NCBI GenBank assembly: GCA_028291765.1
Contig: JAQGNR010000296.1
Coordinates: 1 to 51,187, forward strand
Direction of reading: 5' to 3'
From: Herbaspirillum sp.
GTDB taxonomy: Bacteria > Pseudomonadota > Gammaproteobacteria > Burkholderiales > Burkholderiaceae_D
Length of the DNA: 51,187 nucleotides
Part shown: positions 44,511 through 51,187 of the stretch, in pieces
Layout: each line of letters begins with the position of its first letter
How positions within the stretch are numbered: position 1 is the stretch's first letter
Position numbers and translations under genes: made by a program
Notes under the pieces: generated by a model
What the model saw: the letters and a program-made list of their open reading frames with translations, nothing else
The model's database searches: none
What the model was told of the DNA's origin: nothing

Positions 44511-44747
44511 ATGAAAGTGGACGTGTACAAGCGCTTGGACGGCGGCAATTTGCATTCTTATCTGGCAGTCCCATCCGGCCAGATAATTCCCGAAGAAGCA
44601 ACCAATACCGACTGGGAAATCGACCGGCGCAACGTCGATCTGGAACCCGGCCATACCCCGCAGTCATCGTTGAAACCGGACGACGCATTGCAGCAAATCG
44701 ATGAAAAGGGCTATGCGATCACGCATCTGGGAGATCGCTCCAGCTAA
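44511..44747 (+). CDS. Small conserved hypothetical protein (DUF6139-like)
   Basis: This encodes 78 residues, MKVDVYKRLDGGNLHSYLAV at the start, with NTDWEIDRRNVDLE in the middle. It resembles a small uncharacterised family widespread in Burkholderiales (DUF6139 from memory). AAGGAGAG is 6-8 nt upstream of the ATG. It follows dbpA by 76 bp. Confidence 0.75.
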   Translation: MKVDVYKRLDGGNLHSYLAVPSGQIIPEEATNTDWEIDRRNVDLEPGHTPQSSLKPDDALQQIDEKGYAITHLGDRSS

Positions 44748-44899
44748 TCGAATCTAATTTCTTAAATTCGATTTATTACTTTAAATCAATAACTTAAAGC
44801 TCGATTAAAGAATTAACCTCAATTAAAATTAGTGAATTTCATCGTTAATTCTTTATTTTTTGAAACAACATTCCGCATTTTTCTCCTTCAGGAAACCTC

Positions 44900-45976
44900 A
44901 TGAGCATCAACTCCAGCCTTGCGCCCGCTACGCCTGTCGATTCGGCATTGCGCACATTCATCGCCGCCATGCCGAAAACCGAATTGCATCTGCACATCGA
45001 AGGCACACTGGAACCGGAATTGCTGTTTGCGTTGGCCCAACGCAACGCCGTCAAATTACCCTACGCCTCAATAGAAGCATTACGGGCCGCTTACGATTTC
45101 TCTGATTTGCAGTCGTTTTTGGACCTGTATTACGCCGGTGCAGCGGTATTGCAGACCGAGCAGGATTTCTACGAAATGACAGCCGCCTACATTGCGCGCG
45201 CCCGTGCCGACCGGGTCTTGCACGCTGAAATTTTCTTCGATCCGCAAACCCATACCGGTCGCGGCATCGCCATCGAGACCGTGTTCGCCGGCATCGCCCG
45301 CGCCTTGCGCGAAGCCAATGCCGATGGTTTCAGCAGTGCGATGATTATGTCTTTTCTACGCCATTTACCGGAAGACGACGCCTTTGCAACGCTAGCGGCC
45401 GCCCTGCCGTTACGCGCGCAATATGCCGATTTGTGGCTCGGCATCGGCCTCGATTCCGCCGAGCACGGCAATCCGCCGGAGAAGTTCGCCAAGGTATTTG
45501 CCCGTTGCCGCGAACTGGGCTTCCATCTGGTGGCGCACGCCGGCGAAGAAGGCCCGGCCGCGTATGTCAGCGCTGCGCTCGACGTGCTGCATGTGGAACG
45601 GATCGATCACGGCGTGCGCAGCGAAGAAGACCCGGCGTTGATGCAACGCCTGGCACGCGAACAAATCCCGCTGACCGTCTGCCCCTTATCGAATTTGAAG
45701 CTGTGCGTGGTCAGCGATATGCGGCAACATAATCTGGCACGGCTATTGCAGGCCGGTTTGGCGGTGACCGTCAATTCGGACGATCCGGCCTATTTCGGCG
45801 GCTATATGAATGCCAATTTCATCGCGGTCGCCGAAGCCCTGGCGCTGAGCAGACAGCAATTGGTGCAACTGTCCCGCAACGGATTTAACGCCGCTTTTTT
45901 ACCGCTCTCGTCAAAAAATGCGCTATTGCAACAGCTCGACGATTTTGTTGCCGTGCAAAGCGCCATTACCGAATAA
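44900..45976 (+). CDS. Adenine deaminase (adenosine deaminase superfamily)
   Basis: The 358-residue amidohydrolase converts adenine to hypoxanthine and ammonia. Metal ligands are in ELHLHIEGTLEPE, the catalytic HAGEEGP follows, then ERIDHGVRS, and the Asp in TVNSDDPAYFGGY. That last motif with the PAYFGGY ending is characteristic of the bacterial/fungal adenine deaminase clade rather than true adenosine deaminases. The ribosome binding site is TTCAGGAAACC. It is followed 10 bp later by guanine deaminase, a coherent purine salvage/catabolism pair. Confidence 0.9.
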   Translation: MSINSSLAPATPVDSALRTFIAAMPKTELHLHIEGTLEPELLFALAQRNAVKLPYASIEALRAAYDFSDLQSFLDLYYAGAAVLQTEQDFYEMTAAYIARARADRVLHAEIFFDPQTHTGRGIAIETVFAGIARALREANADGFSSAMIMSFLRHLPEDDAFATLAAALPLRAQYADLWLGIGLDSAEHGNPPEKFAKVFARCRELGFHLVAHAGEEGPAAYVSAALDVLHVERIDHGVRSEEDPALMQRLAREQIPLTVCPLSNLKLCVVSDMRQHNLARLLQAGLAVTVNSDDPAYFGGYMNANFIAVAEALALSRQQLVQLSRNGFNAAFLPLSSKNALLQQLDDFVAVQSAITE

Positions 45977-45986
45977 GGAGTTTTAA

Positions 45987-47309
45987 TTGCCTACCGACTT
46001 ACAAGCCTATCGCGCCGCCATCCTGCATTTCAGCGCCGATCCTGCCTATGACGAAGCTGCTGTGCATTGGCATGAAGATGGTTTGCTGGTGGTTGAAAAC
46101 GGCCACATACGCGCTGCCGGAGATTACGGCCAACTGATCAACGACAGCGATCTGGCGCACCGCCTTGCAGCCCAGACAACCCAGGATCGGCGCGGCAAAA
46201 TCATCATGCCGGGTTTCATCGATACCCACATCCATTACCCGCAAACAGACATGATCGGCTCGCCGGCCGAAGGCTTGCTGCCCTGGCTCAATACCTATAC
46301 TTTTCCGGCTGAACGGCCATTTGGCGAACGCGCTTACGGCGAAGAAGTCGCCGGTTTTTTCCTGGAGGAATTGCTCCGCAACGGCACCACTACCGCGGCG
46401 GTCTACTGCACCGTACACCCGGAATCGGTCGATGCTTTCTTCACCCAAAGCGCGGCCCGCAACCTGCGCATGATCGCCGGTAAATGCCTGATGGACCGCA
46501 ATGCGCCGCCATTTCTGCTGGACACGGCCGAACAGGGAATACGCGACAGCGAAGAGCTACTGCAGCGCTGGCACGGCAATGGCCGCCAGAGTTATGCGAT
46601 CACCGTGCGCTTTGCGCCGACCTCGACCCCCGAGCAATTGCAACTGGCGGGCGAGCTCGCGGCACGCCATCCGGACGCCTTTATTCAAACCCATCTGGCG
46701 GAAAACCGGGCCGAAGTAGCGTGGGTTCAATCGCTGTTTCCGGAGCGACGCAGCTATCTGGATGTGTACGATCATTACGGCCTGCTGCGCAAACGCGCCC
46801 TGTATGGGCACTGCATCTGGCTCGACGATGACGATCGCACTCGCATGGCGCAAGCCGGCGCAGCAGCGGCAATTTGCCCGACCTCCAATCTATTCCTGGG
46901 CAGCGGACTGTTCGATTTCGGCGCGGCCGATGCGGTGCGCCTGCCGATGGGGCTGGCCACCGATGTCGGCGGCGGCACCAGCTTTTCGATGCTGCAGACG
47001 ATGAACGAGGGCTACAAAGCGGCGCGCATGACCGGCATGCATTTGAGCGGCACGCGCCTGTTTTACATGGCCACGCTGGGCGGCGCCCGTGCGCTGCATC
47101 TGGAAGACAAGATCGGCAGTTTTCAGCCCGGTTGCGAAGCGGACTTTATCGTACTCGATCCGCAAGCCACGCCGCTGCTGGCGCGCCGCAGCGCCGGATG
47201 CGCCAGCCTGGAAGAACGCTTGTTTGCGCTGGCCATGCTGGCCGATGACCGCGCCATTGCAGCTACTTATGCCGCTGGTAAGCGCGTGCATAGCCGTATA
47301 ACTGTCTGA
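45987..47309 (+). CDS. guaD: Guanine deaminase (TTG start)
   Basis: The 440-residue amidohydrolase converts guanine to xanthine. The metal motif GFIDTHIHYPQTDMIGSPAE and LPWLNTYTFPAE are hallmarks of GuaD, and the active-site segments THLAEN, YGHCIW and ATDVGGGTSFSML follow. No ATG lies near the start; AAGGAG is 6 nt before the TTG at 45987, directly after the adenine deaminase stop. It ends 12 bp from a convergent GntR regulator. Confidence 0.95.
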   Translation: MPTDLQAYRAAILHFSADPAYDEAAVHWHEDGLLVVENGHIRAAGDYGQLINDSDLAHRLAAQTTQDRRGKIIMPGFIDTHIHYPQTDMIGSPAEGLLPWLNTYTFPAERPFGERAYGEEVAGFFLEELLRNGTTTAAVYCTVHPESVDAFFTQSAARNLRMIAGKCLMDRNAPPFLLDTAEQGIRDSEELLQRWHGNGRQSYAITVRFAPTSTPEQLQLAGELAARHPDAFIQTHLAENRAEVAWVQSLFPERRSYLDVYDHYGLLRKRALYGHCIWLDDDDRTRMAQAGAAAAICPTSNLFLGSGLFDFGAADAVRLPMGLATDVGGGTSFSMLQTMNEGYKAARMTGMHLSGTRLFYMATLGGARALHLEDKIGSFQPGCEADFIVLDPQATPLLARRSAGCASLEERLFALAMLADDRAIAATYAAGKRVHSRITV

Positions 47310-47321
47310 GCAAGATGGGCG

Positions 47322-48032
47322 CTACGAAGCCGGCGCAGCCTCATTGTTCGCATCCAACTGCTCCTGCCGCGCTTCCGCCACCATCCAAAGCGTAATTTTG
47401 CGGACTTCAAGCCGGCTTTGCGTGATGTGGGCGCTTAACAGCGTTTGCGCTTCGGTCAAGCGGCGGCGTGCAATTTTTTTCAATATCTTGCCGTGCTCCT
47501 GGTACGTGGCCAGAACGCGGTCTTTATTCAGGAAATCGAGGCGCCGCACGATGCGGATTTTTTCGGTCAGTTCGGTATGGATGCGGGTCATTTCGTTATT
47601 GCCGGCGGCGGCCACCAGATCGATATGGAATTGCTCGTCGAGTTCTGCCAGCAATACCGGGTCGGTTTCGCGCTGATCTTCCGGGGTCAGCCAAATGTCG
47701 TTGAGCGCCTGCAAGCGCTCCGACAGATTGGGATCCTTGCACAGGCGCTCCAATGCGGCGGTTTCCAATATGATGCGCAAATCGTACAGATTATCCAGCC
47801 GAACGAAATCGATCTGGCATACCTTCCAGCCGCGCCGGAATCCCACTTCCAGATAACCCTCCCGCTGCAAACGGAATAAGGCATCGCGCAACGGCGTACG
47901 CGAAACACCGAGTTGCGCCGCCATCGATAATTCGGTGAAATTATCCCCGGGTAAAAGGCGGAAATTGAAAATGTCGTCTTTTACCCGGTTGTAAACCTGT
48001 TCGGCGAGCTGATTGGTGGCGAAAACAGTCAT
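47322..48032 (-). CDS. GntR/FadR-family regulator (FCD domain)
   Basis: The 236-residue regulator has an N-terminal winged helix (QLAEQVYNRVKDDIFNFRLL, then LSMAAQLGVSRTPLRDALFR) and a C-terminal FCD ligand-binding helical bundle with His in EQFHIDLVAAAGN. FCD-GntR proteins usually repress the adjacent catabolic genes until a carboxylate or ring-derived ligand binds. The ATG at 48032 gives the typical start. It is downstream of the AtzH-like gene on the same strand, so it probably controls that operon and perhaps the convergent deaminases. Confidence 0.9.
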   Translation of the reverse strand: MTVFATNQLAEQVYNRVKDDIFNFRLLPGDNFTELSMAAQLGVSRTPLRDALFRLQREGYLEVGFRRGWKVCQIDFVRLDNLYDLRIILETAALERLCKDPNLSERLQALNDIWLTPEDQRETDPVLLAELDEQFHIDLVAAAGNNEMTRIHTELTEKIRIVRRLDFLNKDRVLATYQEHGKILKKIARRRLTEAQTLLSAHITQSRLEVRKITLWMVAEARQEQLDANNEAAPAS

Positions 48033-48110
48033 ATTAACGGCGTCATTCCTGCGGCGGCTGCTGCTACTGCTGCAGTATGCAGCCGGCAAATACAAATACG
48101 ATTTTTACCA

Positions 48111-48488
48111 TCATTGAATCAGGCTCACATGCGCGGCGACGATCCGCCATTGCCCTGCCAATCGAACCCAGGTCTGCATCTGGCGTCCCGGCCGCGCCGA
48201 ATCGTCGGATGTGAATTCGGTGCTTACAGTAGCATAGTCCTGCCCGAAGCTCGTAATCACCGTGCGCTGCAATTGGCGCGATGGGTGTACCGGCGCGCAG
48301 GCCTGCCGGTATTGACGTATGGCCTCCCCGCCCAGCAGGTTTTCGGCAACGCCGTAACGCACGGTGGCCGGATGGTAATAGAACCAGCCGTCCAGCGCCG
48401 GCACGTCGTGGCGCAGCAAAGCATCTTCATAATCGTAAAATGCCTTGGCGACTTCATCGACCACCTCAGGCAGATTAATCTGCATCAT
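48111..48488 (-). CDS. AtzH/HpxZ-like protein
   Basis: The 125-residue SnoaL/NTF2-fold protein has [20 protein letters not shown] and [20 protein letters not shown], which are typical of the AtzH-like/HpxZ (oxalurate catabolism) family. Members lie beside amidases in cyanurate, oxalurate or barbiturate-type nitrogen catabolism. The role is not fully understood. Its start overlaps the upstream hydrolase stop by 4 bp. Confidence 0.85.
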   Translation of the reverse strand: MMQINLPEVVDEVAKAFYDYEDALLRHDVPALDGWFYYHPATVRYGVAENLLGGEAIRQYRQACAPVHPSRQLQRTVITSFGQDYATVSTEFTSDDSARPGRQMQTWVRLAGQWRIVAAHVSLIQ

Positions 48489-49156
48489 TGTTCCTTTCTA
48501 AAGACGGCTTGCAGGGATTTCAGCGGCGCGCGCCAGCCGACGATACCGCCTTGCGCGCTCAGCATCGCCAGCGTGGCGGCGTGAAACGCTGGGAAATAGC
48601 TGGCGCAAGCGTCTTCGATCAGCAAACATTCATAGCCGCGATCGTTGGCTTCGCGCATCGAAGTCTGTACGCAGACTTCCGTCGTCACGCCGGCGAATAA
48701 CAGATGCGTAATGCCGCGCTCTTGCAATAATTCTTCCAATTGGGTGGCGTAAAACGCGCCCTTGCCCGGCTTGTCGATCACCGGCTCATCGCCGCGCGGC
48801 GCCAGCATCGGGACGATCTGATTGCCCACTTCGCCACGCACCAGGATGCGTCCCATAGGACCGATGTCGCCGATGCCCAATGCAGGATTGCCGCGACGCA
48901 GCTTGGCCGGCGGACAATCGGATAGGTCGGGCAAATGCGATTCGCGGGTGTGGATCACCAGCAGGTTTTCAGCGCGTGCCAGCGCCAACAACGCCGCCAC
49001 GGTCGGCACGATGTCGACCAGCGGACCGACATCGTTGCCGAGCATGCTGCCGAAACCGCCCTCCTCGATGAAGTCGCGCTGCATGTCGATGACGATCAAG
49101 GCGGTACGCTGGAGATCGAAATGGTAGGGATAAGGAATGGCGTCAACGATCATCAT
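48485..49156 (-). CDS. Isochorismatase-family cysteine hydrolase (biuret hydrolase-like)
   Basis: The 223-residue cysteine hydrolase has the Asp-Lys-Cys triad: Asp in [10 protein letters not shown], Lys in [10 protein letters not shown] and nucleophile Cys in [12 protein letters not shown]. The [11 protein letters not shown] and [12 protein letters not shown] segments match biuret/ureido hydrolases and related N-carbamoyl enzymes. It shares about half its recognisable motifs with the paralogue at the right edge of the window. It lies between the transporter ATPase and the AtzH-like gene, with 30 bp and 4 bp overlaps or gaps. Confidence 0.88.
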   Translation of the reverse strand: MMIVDAIPYPYHFDLQRTALIVIDMQRDFIEEGGFGSMLGNDVGPLVDIVPTVAALLALARAENLLVIHTRESHLPDLSDCPPAKLRRGNPALGIGDIGPMGRILVRGEVGNQIVPMLAPRGDEPVIDKPGKGAFYATQLEELLQERGITHLLFAGVTTEVCVQTSMREANDRGYECLLIEDACASYFPAFHAATLAMLSAQGGIVGWRAPLKSLQAVFRKEQ

Positions 49157-49186
49157 TATTATTTTCCATTGGAAGTTCCAGCGCGC

Positions 49187-50743
49187 CTAAATGTCCCTCG
49201 TGTCCATCGTGACCATGCCCCCCATCCAGCGGCCCAGCTGTGCGCGGTCGGCCTCGGCGGCCGCAGTTTCATGCACGATCGCACCATCGGTCATGACGAC
49301 AATGCGATCGGACAATTCGAGCAATTCGTCCAGGTCTTCGCTGATCAGCAGTACGGCCGCACCCAATGCACGCGCCTGCAACAGGCGCGCATGGATCGCC
49401 GCGACCGAAGCGAAGTCCAGGCCGAATACCGGATTGGCAGCAATCAGCACGTGCACCGCATCCTCAGGCCGCACCGCGTCACCCAATTCGCGCGCCAGGA
49501 TCGCGCGCTGCACATTGCCGCCCGACAGCGTGCCGATCGGGCGTTCGGGCAGCGGCGGCCGGACATTGAAGGCGTCGATCAGGGCCTGCGCCTGCTTGTG
49601 CAACGCCCCGCGGTCGAGCCGCCAGCCCTGACGCCGGATCGGCGCGCGATCAAAATTGCGCAAAGCCATGTTCTCCGCCACGCTCATGCCGGCCACGCTG
49701 GCGTTGCGCAGCGGTTCTTCCGGCAGCGCAAATACCTTGTGCAGATGCATCTGGATTCGGCTGGCGTGATACGGCACGCCGTCCACCGCGACGCTACCCG
49801 AAACGATGCGGCGTTGACCAAGCAAGGCCTCCGCCAGTTCCTTCTGGCCATTGCCGGAAATGCCGGCCAGGCCGACGATTTCGCCGCGCCGCACCGACAG
49901 CGATAATCCGCCGACCGCTTCGACGCCGCGATCGTTGCGCACGCGCAAAGATTGCACCGCCAATCCCACCGGCGCAGCGGCCAGCAGCGGCGCGCGGTCC
50001 ACGGATTTTTGTTCTACCCGCGTCTCTCCCATCATCCAGTGCGCCATTTGCGCCTGGTCGGTTGCCGCTACCGCGCTGCTGCCGACCAGGCGGCCTTTGC
50101 GCAATACGGTGACGTCGTCCGCATAGGCCAGCACCTCGCGGAATTTATGCGTAATCATCAATACCGTCAGATCGCCCTGGCGCGTCAGGGTATGCATCAG
50201 TTCCAGTACCTCATCGGCTTCCTGCGGCGTCAGCACAGAAGTCGGCTCATCCAGGATCAACAGGCGGCGGCGCAGATAAAGCTGCTTAAGGATTTCCAGC
50301 TTTTGCTTTTCGCCGGCCGACAGGCTGCTGATGACGCGATCCAGATCCAGCCGGAACGGCATCGAGCGCATAAATTCCCGCAGCGCCTCGCGCTCCCGCC
50401 GCCAATGAATGCGCCACGGCATATTGCCGCGCGCCAGCAGCAGGTTTTCGGCCACGGTCAGGCTGGGGGCCAGCGTGAAATGCTGGTAGACCATGCCAAT
50501 GCCAAGCGCATTCGGCAATTTTGGATTGCGAATCTCGACCTCACGATCGTCCGCCAGCAGCGTGCCCTGATCCAGCAGGCTATATCCGACCAGCCCTTTG
50601 ACCAGCGTACTTTTGCCCGCGCCGTTTTCGCCCAGCAAGGCATGGATGGTGCCGGCCTTGACCGTCATCGAGACCTGATCGAGCGCCCGAAAATCGCCGA
50701 ACGATTTTCCTGCGCCGATGATTTTGAGGTCGAGCGCTTGCAT
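49187..50743 (-). CDS. Double ATPase of a BMP/nucleoside-type ABC importer
   Basis: The 518-residue protein has two ATPase halves: Walker A LLGENGAGKST and signature LSAGEKQKLE in the first, and a second half with the degenerate loop GLAGISGNGQKEL, signature LSGGNVQRAILARE and VLIAANPVFGLD. This layout matches YufO-type ABC importers for nucleosides and purines (BMP family). The start is ATG at 50743, 1 nt after the upstream hydrolase stop. Permeases and BMP binding protein are not in the window and may lie beyond the right edge. Confidence 0.9.
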   Translation of the reverse strand: MQALDLKIIGAGKSFGDFRALDQVSMTVKAGTIHALLGENGAGKSTLVKGLVGYSLLDQGTLLADDREVEIRNPKLPNALGIGMVYQHFTLAPSLTVAENLLLARGNMPWRIHWRREREALREFMRSMPFRLDLDRVISSLSAGEKQKLEILKQLYLRRRLLILDEPTSVLTPQEADEVLELMHTLTRQGDLTVLMITHKFREVLAYADDVTVLRKGRLVGSSAVAATDQAQMAHWMMGETRVEQKSVDRAPLLAAAPVGLAVQSLRVRNDRGVEAVGGLSLSVRRGEIVGLAGISGNGQKELAEALLGQRRIVSGSVAVDGVPYHASRIQMHLHKVFALPEEPLRNASVAGMSVAENMALRNFDRAPIRRQGWRLDRGALHKQAQALIDAFNVRPPLPERPIGTLSGGNVQRAILARELGDAVRPEDAVHVLIAANPVFGLDFASVAAIHARLLQARALGAAVLLISEDLDELLELSDRIVVMTDGAIVHETAAAEADRAQLGRWMGGMVTMDTRDI

Positions 50744-50744
50744 A

Positions 50745-51187
50745 TCAGGCCTGGCCCAGGACGGCAAGCAAAGCGGCCGCATCCGAGACTGCGCCGAAGA
50801 CCCCGCCCTGCATCTTCACCATCGCCAATGCCGCCAGATGATTGGCATGATCGGTCGCTGCGCAGCAATCATCGAGCAGCACGCATTCGAAGCCGCGGTC
50901 GTTGGCTTCGCGCATGGTGGTGTGCACGCAGACATCGGTGGTAATACCGGTCAGGATCAGGTTGCGAATGCCGCGCGTATGCAGGATCAATTCAAGATCG
51001 GTGGCGCAGAACGCGCCTTTACCCGGCTTGTCGATCACGATTTCGCCTGGCAGCGGCGCCAATTCCGGGATGATTTCCCAGCCGGGTTCGCCGCGCACCA
51101 GAATCTTGCCGCACGGGCCGATATCGCCGATGCCGACGCCATCGGCGCCGATGCGGCGCGAACGCCAGCGCTTATTGTCGGGCAGGT
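50745..51187 (-). CDS. Biuret hydrolase-like cysteine hydrolase, C-terminal part
   Basis: The gene enters from the right edge, so its N-terminus is missing. The visible frame reads [51 protein letters not shown] and the nucleophile Cys in [12 protein letters not shown]. It matches the biuret amidohydrolase (BiuH) type more closely than the paralogue at 48485 does (compare GEPGWDIIPEL). It is probably an enzyme cleaving a ureido or biuret compound. It overlaps no other gene and is immediately followed by the transporter ATPase. Confidence 0.88.
   Translation of the reverse strand, partial: LPDNKRWRSRRIGADGVGIGDIGPCGKILVRGEPGWEIIPELAPLPGEIVIDKPGKGAFCATDLELILHTRGIRNLILTGITTDVCVHTTMREANDRGFECVLLDDCCAATDHANHLAALAMVKMQGGVFGAVSDAAALLAVLGQA

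Noticed and set aside
1..51187. CRISPR array, tRNA or rRNA genes, prophage or transposase
   Set aside because: No regularly spaced direct repeats, tRNA cloverleaf sequence, rRNA motifs or transposase/integrase domains were found by eye.

Overview
The window looks like a chromosome segment of a betaproteobacterium, most likely Burkholderiales and probably Oxalobacteraceae. This rests on the thrS-infC-rpmI-rplT order, a Burkholderia-type trimeric porin, a high-potential iron-sulfur protein, and short intergenic repeats of the kind seen in that group. The genus assignment is inference. I saw no tRNA, rRNA, CRISPR array, transposase or integrase.

Region by region. 1-3130 (minus strand): thrS, infC, rpmI and the start of rplT. 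An extended -10 promoter, a Thr-rich 14-codon leader ORF and an intrinsic terminator lie upstream of thrS, which is the layout of a ribosome-mediated attenuator. infC appears to start at ATA, and the rpmI Shine-Dalgarno sequence is joined to its start codon by a UUCG hairpin. 3169-5476: small hypothetical proteins, two lipoproteins and a small secreted protein. 5488-5634: a palindromic repeat. 5644-10750 (minus): maltooligosyltrehalose synthase treY, a small stress-type protein and phosphoglucomutase pgm. 10802-11396: a nested inverted repeat of about 600 bp. 11572-12327: CDP-diacylglycerol pyrophosphatase cdh, followed by a 40-bp palindrome. 12433-16814 (minus): a compact three-gene set made of a group II PLP decarboxylase, an ATP-grasp ligase and a second PLP enzyme. 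I recognise no named pathway for it, and it is the best candidate here for an undescribed biosynthetic system.

17179-23018: an AI-2E/PerM-type membrane protein, a chemoreceptor, a DUF2233 protein and a Kef-type cation/proton antiporter. 23177-27303 (minus): an accessory block of small hypothetical genes (a transglutaminase-like protein, a GNAT acetyltransferase, DUF2442 and others) with two decayed genes. 27494-30582: nadC, pirin and porin. 30907-39628 (plus): a peptide-type ABC importer operon (two ATPases, two permeases, one binding protein) followed by a cytoplasmic and an exported amidase. 39671-39856: another long inverted repeat. 39867-44747: cfa, HiPIP, an SDR oxidoreductase, dbpA and a small conserved protein.

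44900-51187: a nucleobase and ureido-nitrogen region. Adenine deaminase and guanine deaminase (plus) converge on a minus-strand operon encoding two biuret-hydrolase-like cysteine hydrolases, a BMP/nucleoside-type double-ATPase, an AtzH/HpxZ-like protein and a GntR/FCD regulator. Together these suggest uptake and stepwise deamination or hydrolysis of purine or pyrimidine compounds as a nitrogen source.
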